A stretch of 64,000 nucleotides of DNA, taken from assembly GCA_027943335.1 (NCBI GenBank), contig BSBK01000967.1, positions 186,001 through 250,000 on the forward strand. The letters are read 5' to 3'. Under the pieces are notes generated by a model that was given only the letters and a program-made list of their open reading frames with translations, had not been told where the DNA came from and ran no database searches. This stretch comes from Chamaecyparis obtusa. Taxonomy: Eukaryota; Streptophyta; Pinopsida; Cupressales; Cupressaceae. The translations under genes were made by a program, and so were the position numbers. How positions within the stretch are numbered: the stretch's first letter is position 1; the number at the start of each line of letters is the position of its first letter. Positions 37,471-50,277 of the stretch are shown here, one piece after another.

Positions 37471-38258
37471 AGTCCATGTCAGTCTCATGCCTAGTCATCA
37501 TCCTTGTAAATATTGCATTCACCAGTATTTGTATATATTGCATAATAAAACCCCACAATTGCATTTGCAAAATACCTAAAGCTTTCGTCACAAATCTGAA
37601 AAATGTCCCAAGTCCCAAAATGCAACAACATCAAATTGGGGGAAAATATATTCATCAAAGAAAACATCATTGACACAAAATCAATTCATCAAAACACAAG
37701 TGAAACACTTACACTATCAAATCCTAACATCAATCGAACAAATGCAAAATTTTGATCCAAGATCTCACAAATACTTTATCTTTATCATGATTAAAAGTAT
37801 GAAATGGATGGAAATATACTTGAAATATGGATTTGAAAAATGGTGAAATTTTTTTCCAAGTGTTTACTTGATTGATGAAATCATGTCTTTCTAGCAAATC
37901 GATGAAGTCTTGAACCAGATAAGCAATGATGAAAGTATGATATTTTATTGATTTTTGAATTAGTATCTTAAGAGAAAGGTTTTAAAGTATGTATCATCCA
38001 TCTAAAGACATGATCATCAAAGAATCATTGAGGACATGTACATATGGAAAAACCAAGATCTTTGTTTGTTTACGCAACAGGATACCTTGGATATTTTGAT
38101 GTTAAATATCGTAATACCAAAATCCACTTGCAACATAGAATCCGACGAAAGCGGTATTCATACTCATGATTGACTTCAATCAATGCTAGTTGTACCATAA
38201 TTTGGAATACAACATGAAAAGGAAAACCGTATTCATATCAGGGTGGGTGTTTGAATTT
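37471..38258 (+). other. Tat 3' tail
   Basis: Non-coding. AAATTGGGGGAAAATAT at 37634-37650 corresponds to AAATTTGGGGGCAATC at 62087 in the second gypsy element. Nothing else recognised. Confidence 0.5.
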
Positions 38259-38304
38259 GGGTACCAATTCCGCGGAAGTCCGTGCTGGGAAAAAATGCAA
38301 TAAG

Positions 38305-38533
38305 AAATGGGTGCCCAATTTTTACAAATCAGGCGCCCATTTAGGTTTAGGAGTTCTATCCATTTTCAAAAATCGGGCACCCGTTTAGGATCAGGCACCC
38401 AAAGCAAAACACGCGCTGATTTTTACAAAATGGGCACCCGTTTCTAAATTCTATTTTTTTTAAAAAGCGATTTGTTGTCATTTTCACCTTCAAAAAATGG
38501 GATCATGTTTAGCAGAGCTCGGGTGCCCGATTT
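38305..38533. repeat. Left subterminal repeat array
   Basis: Six copies of the GGGYRCCC palindrome with A/T flanks: 38305-38320, 38327-38343, 38370-38386, 38388-38404, 38427-38443 and 38519-38533. Examples are AAATGGGTGCCCAATT and AAATGGGCACCCGTTT. Likely transposase-binding sites (inference). Confidence 0.8.
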
Positions 38534-38909
38534 AGCTTCTCCTGCCGACCCCATCTACCATTTTTTTTGTGTTCTAGGTATATACTATTATTTTTTATGA
38601 TTTTTGTCATTAAAAATTATAGTTTCAAGTTATTTTTAATTAAAAGACATAGTTTAATGTTGTTTTCAAAATTATTGTATAAATTTAATTATATTTTATC
38701 TTTCAAGTAGTTCTTTTTAATTTTAATTTACTTTGTAAATTAGCATACCAAAGTAGAAAATTATTAAAATTCTTAATTTAACCCTATAAAAAATTAAATT
38801 ACGAAATCCTACGTAGAAACCAAAACCCTAGGTAGTAAAACAAAAATGTAAACCTATAGAAAATTAAATTACGAAACCCTAAACTTAGAAAACCAAAACA
38901 TAAATCTAG

Positions 38910-38913
<4 letters not shown>

Positions 38914-38987
<74 letters not shown>

Positions 38988-38995
38988 CTCTCTCC

Positions 38996-39091
<96 letters not shown>

Positions 39092-39094
39092 CCT
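38914..39094. repeat. (CT)n microsatellite
   Basis: About 180 bases of CT with short interruptions near 38995 and 39085. It lies just upstream of the plus-strand gene of the transposon and could act as a polypyrimidine promoter element, but this is not shown. Confidence 0.95.
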
Positions 39095-39106
39095 CTTACA
39101 TTAGAC

Positions 39107-40769
39107 TCTGAGATTGATAGTTTTGAGTCATGGAGGGAGAGTATGCATGTATATTATACTGACAACCTCTCTTATAAAGAGGTTAATAATTAAAATTTTT
39201 TAAAAATTGATATGGCACGATATTTTTTGAACCCTACAATGGGTGAATAGATACTTGGCAAGAAGCCACATATTTGATTAGATGGTGTAGACACCCCAGT
39301 ATAGCAGAGCATTTTTGGGAGCAGTGGTGGATGGTATTTGACCATCCACCACATGCTAATCATGAGGTCCCACTATTTTTTAAAGAAATTATGGGCTGAA
39401 TTTGAATTGGGTAGGAAACCTAATTATTTTGACATGAGAGCATTCTAGGGGGTTGGTTGGGGCATGCCACAGGATAGGCCAGGGGCCAAATTGAGTTGCA
39501 GAACTAGAAATAATGTGCGCAATGAGCCTCTTGTTCCTCTTCCTTCTCATGTAGTTCCTGCACTTGTCCATCGTCAAGAAGTGCAGTCATCTCTTGGTTC
39601 TTTGAGTTCCCTTACGGGCAATTTGTTACAACACTTGACTGAGGCGAGGGCTGCCCCCAGCATAGCACATGTTTGCACAGTGGGGGTATATGTAGGGGTC
39701 TCCAGTCTAATCCTAATGCTACCCATGCTGCCCATGCTGGATATGGTGATGATGATGGTGGCACACATCGTGGATATGTTGATGATGATGATGGTGCACA
39801 TGGTGATGCTGAAGATGATATCTCATCATATGTTGATTTACTCAATGCAGCCAATGATCATCCCACAGGTAAATTTAATTATAATTTATATAGTGCAATA
39901 TTAAATTTCTTATTTATACAATTATGAGCCATAACATGTGGATTTTTTGGTGAATAGAGGAGGGTTGACCCTCCATCATTCATTAACCATAATCATATGA
40001 CATCAACACCTCGACATCTCGGTGTTCCATTCACGATATGCACTTTGATCTTGATACATTTAAACTTTAAACAAAATAAACTTTAATTGATAATGTGTTT
40101 GACATATTTTTGTGATTTTGTAGGGTCTCTCATGTACCATTGAGATTGGCAGTCCTTCATTCTCTACCCCACCAGTCACTGAGAGTCAGCAGCATATACC
40201 TGTAGTATTTTTTTCATTTATTAATTTTAAGTGTTTATATCTTACTAATTTATGTACAACTTTGATTCACACTTATTTTTTTGCAATTGTAGGCTTTTGG
40301 ATTGTCTCATGTTGCACAATCACATTTATGTCCTGACTCATTGGTGACATTAACTACATGTCACAAATAGGTAATGTACATGTTTTTATTCCATAAATGT
40401 ATAATCAAGTTATATATACTTTATAATTTATGTATATGTACTATAAGTTTGATTCATGCTTTATATATATGTTGTTTAGGTCGACACCACCATGCATCTT
40501 GGCATGGCTATAGGATTAAGCCAAATGTAGCCATTGACACTATCCTTTGAGGTGATGATTAAAAGTAATTTTTCAATGTCCATTGTGTAGCTAGATCTTT
40601 TACACCTAATTATTAAAAATTTATACTTTAAATGTTTTTACAGGACTTGGCTGCATCCACTTTTCATGTAGCTGAGGATGAGGGTACTCAGGACCAAACA
40701 GAGCATGTTGATGCATCACAGTCCTCTTCACATAGAGTGAAGAGGACCGCATATCAGCTAGATGAGTAG
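39107..40769 (+). pseudogene. Second transposon gene, spliced, family unknown
   Basis: Open, protein-like stretches are separated by short introns with GT-AG ends. Likely later exons are 40124-40201, 40293-40370, 40480-40551 and 40644-40769, in one phase. They include PPVTESQQHIP, AFGLSHVAQSHLCPDSL, MHLGMAIGLSQM and, last, FHVAEDEGTQDQTEHVD ending QLDE and a stop. The first exon, about 39107-39868, is broken by a frameshift near 39660 and one near 39395. It reads ESWRESMHVYYTDNLSYKEV, RHPSIAEHFWEQWWMVFDH and, after the shift, GYGDDDGGTHRGYVDDDDG. At least three in-frame stops are present. It has no domain I recognise. It converges on the transposase gene, which suggests an accessory transposition protein, but that is inference from position. 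Confidence 0.55.
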
Positions 40770-41900
40770 AGTTAGATTATGATGAATATTTGGACTTGTT
40801 TTATGATGATGATTATTTGGACTTGTGTTATGATGACTTTTCATATTATTTAGATTATGATGATGATTATTTGGACTTGTTCATATTATTTTTACTTGTT
40901 GTTAGAGTAGGACTTGCATTACATACTAGTCCACTTGTTATCATATATTGTACTTGAGCTTGTTTTTAGAGTAGGACTTTGTTTTGTGATTGTATATATA
41001 TATATCATGAGTTGATATGAGGGACATTATGATACATGTAAATTATTTCAGGACTTGTTATGTTATTTATCTTAATCATGAGTTGTTATTTATATATAAG
41101 AGCTTATGGAAAAGTAATCATTTTTAATATCAATTGTAATTAAATTTATCAATATCCTAAAAAAATCATCTATCTAACAATGAGATCTATTAATTCATGT
41201 GTAATTGAGAAGTACATTATCTAGATATATTACAAGTAATATGAACATTTTGATTAACTATAAAAACAACCATCTATCTAACAATGAGATCTATTAATAC
41301 ATGTAATTGACAAGAACAATATGGATGTTACAAACTTAATATTGACTTTGATAATTAACTATTAAAAACCATTAATTAATATTGACTTCGATTTTACAAG
41401 TAATTTATTAAGTTTGATTAACTATTAAAAACCATCTATCTAACAATGAGATCTATTAATTTGAACAATGAATTTATGGATGCACAAATAAATCTATCAT
41501 AATCTATTAAGTGAACATAATCTGACCAATGTGCATAGTTTAATATTTAGAACAAAATTAGGTGAATACAAAGTTATGAATTTAACTTAAATATTTAAAA
41601 TGAAATTCAATGAATAAAAGTGAGTTCATGTGAACTTAAATTACAAATCCAAAATTGTACGAATACAAGAGTGCATTGTACTACATAAATAGTTCATGTC
41701 TATATTCTTCCAGACAGCCTACATCATAAAAATAAACATGTTGAAATGTTAGAATTTATACAAGTTCATTTAAAATCAATTTTAATTTTAATTTCAAATA
41801 TATCTCTAAATTATAAATTATGACACTTCAAAGAAGACATGTAGAAAACATATAAAAATACATGACAAATTGAACAAAAACTTACATGTATAAATTTGAT
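40770..41900. other. Spacer between convergent genes
   Basis: AT-rich, with repeated ACTTG and GATGATGATT stretches (40770-40900) and four near-repeats of CAACAATGAGATCTATTAAT-like sequence at 41175-41460. No gene seen. Presumably holds both 3' ends. Confidence 0.5.
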
Positions 41901-44900
41901 TCAACCTAATGTACCATCAACATCCTCTCTTTTCTGCAATGCATCTATGATTGCCTCATGCTCTTCCATTGAAAGTGTCCATAATATTTTATTAGCAGGT
42001 CTCCCTTTGTATATTTCCAATTTGATATTTGTTGCCACGACCAAATGGGAATAGTGCATAATCTTCTTTTCTAATTGGTAGTGTTCAAAAGATGGTAAAC
42101 CATTCCTTCTTGTTAGGTATTTGCGTAGCCATGTACTAACTACCACAAAAGACCCAATTGGATACTGGAAATCATCATCATCTACTTGATGACATATCAA
42201 CTTTTTCTTAGGTTCTACACATCAAGCTAACCAATACTCTATTTGCTCTTCATTATCCTCAGGTGCAACAACAACATACACATGTCCTGCAAAACAAAAT
42301 TAAGTACCATGCACAAATAAAACTTGTTTAAAGGTTTATAATTCAAATATAATCATAAATTATATGACATACATGTATGTAACTAATATAGTTTAAGTTT
42401 TACAATAAATTGAATTAAATTACCAGGTTCTATGAGGTCTGAAACACGATCATAATCTTCTGATGCCAAGGCATGATCCAGGTCTTCATTTATTGTATCA
42501 TCTTCATCTTGTGTCTCACTAGGTGTTAAGGATTTTTGTTGCCATTCTTCATCCCATTTTGTATTATCTCATTCTTCCCATTCACCTGCAACACAAAATT
42601 GACAAAAACATGCAAGATCCCTAGTCCATATAGTCCAAGCGTTAGAATTAGAACTCCTACATGAATGCCATTTAGCTGATTCGTTGATTGTATTACAACC
42701 ATATCTTGAAAGGATATTCTTCTCTTCAACTAGCCAAAAAAAAATGTTTGATTGTAGAGTTCTGACTTGATCCTGTAGACAAACTTGTTTTACACCATTC
42801 AACAATTGCACATGCATCTTTAAATTTTGATTTTTCCTCAAATTTGAGCTTCTCTCTACAAAGGGCTCTCTTAACACATGCACCAGAACCATCATGTTCT
42901 CCCTTCCTGTGTCCAGCCTCAAAAAAACTCCAGATATGTTGGATATCTATTTTCTTATATGTTCTACTCAACCAATAAAACATTCTAGCATTATTGAATT
43001 GCCCTGTGTAATTATCTGACCATATTAGATGTTGTGTTATATAAATTTATCTCTCCCTTAAATTTTAATAAAGATCTTAAAGCAATACTGGACAAACTCT
43101 GATGAGTGTAACTTATTATCACTCATATAGAAATGGTACTCTCTCAATATTTTTTGATCCTCTTTTGTACTATCAGGTGCATGCCTATAGACAATATGAA
43201 CAAAAAATGTTACTTGCACCAAATTGTAATATTGTGGTTGGATCTCATCTTGTGGTGCAAGTGTGTAGTTCTCTGCAAAGTCAACGATTGAAAGTATACT
43301 ACCAATTGGAAATGTATTCTTGCATATGCGAAATTGTCCATCAAACCATCTAGAATTTTGAGAGTGTTTCACATATTTAGGTACGACCTTACTCTTGAAT
43401 TCATTCATAAAAGTATTAACACTCAGTTTTTCAGTTATTAGGTCGCACCGTTTTCCAACTTTTCCATCGTTCAATGGATACTCAACAATTTTAAATTTTT
43501 GTACATCAACTAATTGTTGTCCAAAATCAAATGAAATATTTTCATGCAAACATTCATCTAATAATGTAAGATTGCCACATACATCACATACACCAGAAAC
43601 ACATGCATTCAAAAGATAAAATTGCTCATTAGGTGGGTTACAAAACAAATTTGATATAAACTCTTTTACAGTTTCAGGTGGTATATTTATACCACATTCC
43701 TGCAACATTTCATTAGTATGCATAGTAGAATGTATAGATCAAAAAATATCATAATGATAAGAAAATTGAACATGAGTTTTGCAAAAATAGGTGATTCTTC
43801 CTTTGTTAATCCTTACATACCATGGTTTACATTTTTCAAAACATCTTTGACTAATACTAATAGTTAACACCTTATCATCCACAAATTTTTTATACAATTC
43901 TATTTGAGTCATATCTAAAAGGTGTTTTGGATGTGGATCATGACCTTTTGAACCGACTCTTAATTTAAGAACATCTTTGGCATTAGGGGATACTCTTGTA
44001 TTATCGTGCCAAAATTTTTCAATCAAAGTTTTAACTTCACCAGTAAGTTTCATGTCAGACCTCGGGAGTCTGCTACTGAAGGTCCATAAATGGTTTGCCG
44101 GATCACTTTCAAAGTTAACTCTTCTCTTTACAACTCTTGTTAAAGTTTTATGATAAATATTTAGATATCCACTTATGTTTGAAATCATTCTTTTATCAGT
44201 AGTAGTTTTGTTTACTAAAGCTGTTGTTATTGCTCGTCGTGCCGCATTACTATCTTTAGAACAACTTTTCTTTCCAATTGTGTCAAAGGAACTAGCAATA
44301 GTTGATACAACTTGATTTAGAGACTCATCCTTCTTCTTGGATTTCACATAAATGCCTAACCTCTTCATCACTTTTTGCATTTTAGAAATTTTAATTAATT
44401 GTAACATTAATTGACATTGAAATCCAAATTTCTTATTATAAAAAAATTGTCTAAACAATATGTTCCCGTGTGTCATAATTTGTCTCCATGAAACCAAACC
44501 ATGTAGATTGTCTAGCACATCATTTTTTAATTGAAATTGTTCATTTATTTCATTATCATTCAAATAAGTTTCTTTCTCAATCGATGTTTCTATGTCTACA
44601 TCCACATTGTTGATTTCAATTTCAATTGGTGTTTGATTTTTAGTTTCATTTTGGGTTTGACTTTCAGTTGCTTTATCACTATGATTAACATTACTAATTT
44701 GTGGAATTTCATGTGCAATCAAATTTGTTAATCTATTTCCAGGAATAGAATTTAAATCATTTAAATTGTAACCTGCTACTAGCAATTCATGAACTTCACT
44801 ATTAGAATAAGTTGCATTTGGATGTGAAGACATACCTGTATCCAATACTAGATTAGAAGATGCACCTAAATTTTTTTCTTCAACCTCTTCATCCATTATG

Positions 44901-45076
44901 GTGTCTTCATTGTCCTCCTCTTCTGAAACAATTGTTGAACTTGATGCTCCAACATTATTTAGTAAATGAAGTCTTTCTCTTCTTTCCTGTTGTCGTTTTG
45001 CCTCCTCTCTATTTGCTGCAACCTCCTCAGCTGTCAGGACTTTCCTTAGCCTCTTTCTTCATTGGTTTGATCCCAT
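41901..45076 (-). pseudogene. DDE-like transposase gene, nearly complete
   Basis: Minus-strand gene of two exons, 45076-42424 and 42286-41901. The intron has GTAATT...TTGCAG ends and joins in frame. Total about 1,012 codons. Start MGSNQ lies before a basic, coiled-coil-like TAEEVAANREEAKRQQERR. An acidic N-terminal region follows, then DSNAARRAITTAL and a conserved CVSGVCDVCGN cysteine cluster (about 43600-43570). DFAENY at 43282-43265, WSDNYTGQFNN at 43022-42990 and FFEAGHRKGEHDGSGACVKR at about 42928-42867 form a D-D-E-like set. I recall this motif set from uncharacterised animal proteins; this needs checking. Defects: TGA stops at 45061-45059, 43741-43739, 42571-42569 and 42224-42222, and a compensating frameshift pair near 43050 and in a T-run near 42740. 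At least three of the TGAs fit decay of CGA codons. Confidence 0.8.
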
Positions 45077-45262
45077 TTTTGCACCAAGATTCAAGTTCAA
45101 ATAATTATTTTTGAATGTTAGATCTAAAATAAGACAAAGGAAGAGAATGTTGATTGAAAATTATGTTTGCCTGGTACGGATCGTAAAAAACATGATTGAA
45201 AATTTGTCAATTATTGAGATCAGGCCCATAGTCCTATTTTTTTATTGCAACGACTCTTTATG

Positions 45263-45383
45263 AAATGGGCGCCCGTTATTGAAATGAAATGGGCACCCGA
45301 TATTTAAATGAAACGGGTGCCCATTTTGTAATTTCACAAAATGAGCGCCTATTTTTTGAGTCTAAAAAATAGGTGCCTGTTTT
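45263..45383. repeat. Right subterminal repeat array
   Basis: Five copies of the same motif as at the left end: 45263-45278, 45287-45302, 45311-45326, 45338-45353 and 45367-45383. Examples are AAATGGGCGCCCGTTA and AAACGGGTGCCCATTT. Confidence 0.8.
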
Positions 45384-45405
45384 GAAAAACTATGAGCGGG
45401 AACCC

Positions 45406-47590
45406 TACCTGTTGGTTTGGGTTTTGGTTCGGGACAGGCTTGGTGGGACCAAGCCTATGCTTGGCCCTGCAAAAATATGGCTAAGGCATTTCAGTATAAA
45501 ATTTTTGCCTTGCCATAATTTTTTCGACACCTTCCCAAATGAATTTTTTGATAAAATGAAAACCCATTTTAGCTCTTATTGCGCAGATTATAAAAATATA
45601 AATTTTATAGTGATATGATAAATTTTAATATTTTTATAATATTTATTAAGCCAATGTGGTACCTAAACTTGAAATAGTAAGGTTAACTAAAACTTTAATA
45701 ACTTTTATAATTTTACATTTTTTGAAAAATGAGTTATATGACATCATTCTACATAGAGTTTCCTTCAAATTGAAAAAAAAATTGAAAAAGTGAAGTTATC
45801 ATCAAATTACGGTGGTCGTACACGAGAGGTTTCAAAAATGTACTTTATAGTCAATTAAAAATTAATAAAAAAAATATTTAATAAAAAAATAAGATAAAAT
45901 ATTCTCATCAACCTTCAGTGTGTTAGGTACCTTTTCCCAAAATGATTCACAAAAATACATTCATTTACTTCAAAAAAGCGTGGCCATACACGTGTGAGGT
46001 GTGGTCCTGAAACAAGCATTTTGAAAAAGTGGTTTTTAAATATGCATACCAAAATTCAATTTATACCATGTGGGTATTGAAATAAATTACATATTTGAAA
46101 ACTAGACTCTGAGAACTAAATTTTATATTACAGAAGTTTTTCAAGATTCAATCTTTAAGTGCTTCAAATTTCAACATCAATTGACAAATTGTTTGAAAAA
46201 TAGGGAAAACACTTCCACTTTTTGCCCAAAAGTGGGACTCAACTTCTTGCAGCCACCCATCATCATAGTTGAACTAGTGATGGTTGTATTAATTTCAGGT
46301 CTCCAAAAACTACTCAATGATGAATATAAATTCCTAATTTGTGAATAGTGACAACTAGCTACATCCATCCTATATTAAATGCATTCAAGTTGTTTGTTTT
46401 TCTTAGCTCAAAAACTGATTTGAAAAAGGGGTGGAGTTAAATCCAAATCCAAATCAAACGTTTATCAAAAACCTTATGTGATAGAATGTGTTGGAAATCA
46501 AAAAAATCAAAATCAAAGGTGCATTTGCATTAGATTAATTGCATTTAAATCATATTGCATTTAGGCTCATTTATCATCTTATCATCTACATTCATTGCAT
46601 CAATCATTATAGCTCATATCATTAAGTTCATTTTAAAAGTTGCATTGCATTAGATTGCATTCATTTTAGGTCCCATCATTTTAAATTACATTCATTGCAT
46701 AAATCATTTTTATTCACATCAGGAGGTTATTGATTACATTGCATTAAGTTCATTCTAAACATTGCATTTAATTTCATCTCATTGGTACATTGCATTATCC
46801 ATTAAGGTACATTCTTTAGGGTTCATTACATTTAAAACATTGAAATTACATTTAGAAGTATAAGCATATTAAGTACATCATTGCATTGCATTAGACCATC
46901 CAATTGCATTAAGTCCATCATACATTATTCATTTATCACGACATCAGTAAAACTCATTAATCTTTATATCATTAATTGCATCCATCTATCATGACATTAA
47001 TCATTACGCTCACTAAATCCATACATTAAATCATATACGTACATCCAAGTCCATCCATTACATTTACATGTCATTTACATCCATCACATTACATTACATT
47101 ACGTCATCCATAACATCATATAAATGCATCCATAAACATCATTGCATAACATTAATCATTAAATCATTAAACCATTAAATATTCATCATTATACATCATT
47201 AAACATTGAACCATATTTTAAATGCATCCATCTACTCTATGTCATAAATAAGACATCCACATTTGTATCAAAACATAACATGTGCATTCATATCATAAAC
47301 TGCATTTGAAAAGCATAAAAACATAGCATATAGAATTAAATCATATGGATTTGCATATCATATAAAGCACCTGAAAAGAAGTCCAATACAGAATGACATC
47401 ATATAATGTAAACCTATCAAAGCAAATAAATTCCATGGTATCATCAATGTCCATCTCAAATAAGTGAATCAGAGTCCATCCAACATGAAAAGTATCGATC
47501 ATAAATAACATCATCTGATAAAGAATAATAAGTACAATGTCTCGATATCATACAACAAATCATAACGTACATCAAAATAATGGCTCAATC
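45406..47590. other. Non-coding Tat tail with ATTGCAT-rich tract
   Basis: No gene seen. From about 46500 to 47250 the sequence is a degenerate low-complexity tract dominated by CATTGCATT, CATCATTAA and TACATCCAT-like words, without a clear period. Confidence 0.6.
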
Positions 47591-47599
47591 ATATATCTC

Positions 47600-50226
47600 A
47601 ATTACCAAAACCGCTGACACCATCAGTACCAGGACTTGTATCAGGGCCTCGGCTAGAGCTCACCTGTAGCCCATGCTAGCTCATGGAAGCCATAAATGTT
47701 TGCATCATGGTACTAAGCTACGTAACCTCTTGTCTGGCCTCTAACATCTCAGACTATAAAAAATGAACATCGGAGGCTAATGTTGTGCAGGAGGAGCCTG
47801 TGGAAGAGCCTATAGAGGAGTCTGTGGTGGAGGAGCCTGTGGTAGAGGATCCATGGAGAATATTACATGGAAGAAGATGGTACAGAAGAAGATGGAATCT
47901 GAGAAGGAGGAGGACCCTATGGAGGAGGAGGTGCCAGGGGTGCCTATGACTGATCCACCAGAATTTGGGTAACCTACACATCTAAATCTACAACAACCTG
48001 TGTGCCAACATGCCTGTATACCCTAACTCTGTGCTGGCCCCATCTGGCCAGTCTATCCACACCAACTTGATGTAGATCATTGAATGGACCACCCCTAACC
48101 CTAACCCATCCACCTCTCATACAGACTCCACCTATGAATAGAATGGGAGAAACAATCACATGAATGACAATCCTGCCACCTCATCTCGTTCTACCTTCTC
48201 ATCATCCCCAATGACTCCATCTGCCGCCACCACCACCATCACCCCCATCATCATCATACTACTCCTTGATCCTAGGTACTGGCTCTGCCAGATTAGTGAA
48301 GCTAGGGAATGGATTCTATAAGAACCACTGTGCATAGTCATCGGTCATGTCAGCATCAACGATGTGATCTCTCATGTACCATGCAAGGTGAGGTAGCTAT
48401 AATAACTCATCTCAAGCTATCCTATCTATCTAAGGACCCCATAGGGATCTCTCAACATGTACTCAGGCATACAATTCTAACTCCTACAACATCCCCTATG
48501 GCTGACCAAACTGTTGTAAAACCCGATGGAAAAAAAATCACTCAATAATCAAGGGCGTCTTCCCTATCATCCAACATGGTATTCACATGAAGGGAATCTC
48601 AGATGCATCCTTGAGCCACGAATCACATCCAAGATATGGTCTCTAGACCACCTGATCTATGTCATCAATGATATGGTGCTAGTAATCCACCTTGCCCAAG
48701 TGGGCTTGCACAACTATCCCCTCATAAATGAATGCAAAAGGCTATCCTAGATCTCGATGATGAACTGTGATGGGCCTAGTGACAAGAACATGCTCCCATG
48801 TCCATAGTTGTAGAAGTACTACTCCCATAGAAAGAGTAGCACCATGCCAATACACCACATCATGTAGCTCATGGTACAACTAAGCCAAAACACATGAACC
48901 CTAATCAAACATGCAAGGATCGAAGATCATATCCTCAAGGATCCTACCCCAGCCAACTGCAAATCCATGTCCCTGTCGACCAAGAACAAAGAAACCACCA
49001 AAAAGAACCCCTAATACTGCTAGGAGCACTAAGAATGAAGTAAACTGCTCCTATATAATGCTCTCATCTCTAATGGTAGGGTCAACAAAGAGACATCTAC
49101 AGATAGTACTATCTTAGACTTGATCATAATAAACTATCTCCCCATGGGTGGGGATCCGCAACAACTAATACACGTCCTTGGGAGTGATCGTCATCTTGCC
49201 CATTGACAAATGAAATGTGTTATGGTCAGAGTGCCAATGCTCTATCATAGTTGTAAGGAGACCTCAATTCACATGGAATCGGGGAAGAGAAAGCAAGAAG
49301 GAATGGCCACATTGACCAATCACACAGAGCTCCAGCCCACTGAGATTGTCAATCATATAAAATGGTAAAGGAAATAAGCCTTGGACAGCTAGCTTCTGAA
49401 GCTAAGCCTGCAGAAGAAAGTTTAAACACATCAAAAATCAAAATCATTAACTATTGGATCATCTTAAATCAATCAACCAATCAAATCTATTCAAATCATA
49501 ATCAATTTTTTTGATTCTATTCAGAGAGGACGGAAAATTCATCATCACTATCAACCATCTAAATTAAGATTGACCATCGACATTCAATATCAAATGACTA
49601 GAACTGATGTCACACGACTTGCTAAGGACATGACTCAAAAATTGAAGCCAATCGACTAATTGATGACATCAGATGAACCTGAAAACTGATTGAAAGGTTC
49701 ACAAATTTTGCCAAAAAGGGTGTACATGCTATTTCATTGCTTAAAAGCGCTGAAAATCAAATGCGCAGTGACAAATATCAAAAGCACAATAAAAACTATT
49801 GAAAGCACTAAAACAACTTAAAAGTGCTATAGGATTTAGTACGTGCTGCAGGATTACGTTGTACACACTACAAAAATATTCAAAAGCACAATCAAAATTG
49901 AAAGCGCAACAGAAAGGGTTGAAGGTGAAATCTTGACATAAATGTAGCATTTAGATGCACAATAGGAAACATTGGATGTGCTACGGAAAACTGCGGATGT
50001 GCTAAAACATACTTGTACATGCTGCTAAAATGCTTGAAAGCGCAACGAAAATTAAAAATTAAAAAAAAAAAGGTTTTTTTCATGAAAAATCTAAATTTTT
50101 AAAAATTAAATACAGAAATGGACAAAGTAAGTTGCTAGGGGTACATACTGGAGGTCCATAGCCAGGCGGGTGCTAGTACCATCGACCTCGCTCGAACCTA
50201 TGCTCTCGAATCAGGATTACCATCAT
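47600..50226 (-). pseudogene. Antisense plant mobile domain (PMD) gene
   Basis: A gene of the plant mobile domain family (MAIN-like), antisense to the Tat element and between its integrase and 3' LTR. The main exon starts after CTTCTGCAG at 49407. It reads TMIEHWHSDHNTFHLSMGKM (about 49250-49190), TITPKDVY, FLVLLAVLGVLFGGFF, then MFD*GSCVLA*LYHELHDVV (about 48925-48865) and LLQLWTWEHVLVTRP. The PMD fold and its WGS and WEH boxes are recognisable. About a dozen in-frame stops, many at expected Trp or Arg codons, show it is dead. A probable first exon (50226-50149) ends at a GTATGT donor, giving an intron of about 741 bp. The C-terminal part (about 47980-47750) is Pro-rich and variable. Antisense extra ORFs at this place are known from Tat elements of flowering plants. 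Confidence 0.8.
49740..50050. repeat. Degenerate AAAGCGCAA repeats in the PMD intron
   Basis: About a dozen loosely spaced words of type AAAGCGC, AAAGCACTA and ATGTGCTA, about 20-40 bases apart. Translated frames here look like repeated AFxF but are spurious. Confidence 0.55.
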
Positions 50227-50277
50227 GAAAAGTCAAAGAGGAGGGTAAAAATGAATAGTAAAAATGACCTTTTACCC

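Larger units (their letters stand above)
38259..45405. mobile_element. Unclassified DNA transposon with two convergent genes
   Basis: About 7.1 kb inserted in the Tat 3' tail. Both ends carry arrays of one palindromic motif of type AAAYGGGCGCCCRTTT, pointing to a terminal-repeat architecture. Outermost similarity is GGGTACC (38259) against GGGTTCC on the minus strand (45405). A target duplication was not found, so the ends are approximate. The minus strand encodes a DDE-like protein of about 1,010 residues with one intron (45076-41901). The plus strand encodes a smaller, spliced, unrecognised protein (about 39100-40769). The superfamily is not one I can name with certainty. Confidence 0.75.

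Noticed and set aside
37097..37488. Minus-strand Phe-rich ORFs
   Set aside because: Antisense of A-rich spacers between the tail repeats.
47754..48341. Minus-strand ORFs of 61-75 codons as separate genes
   Set aside because: They lie in other frames of the C-terminal PMD region.
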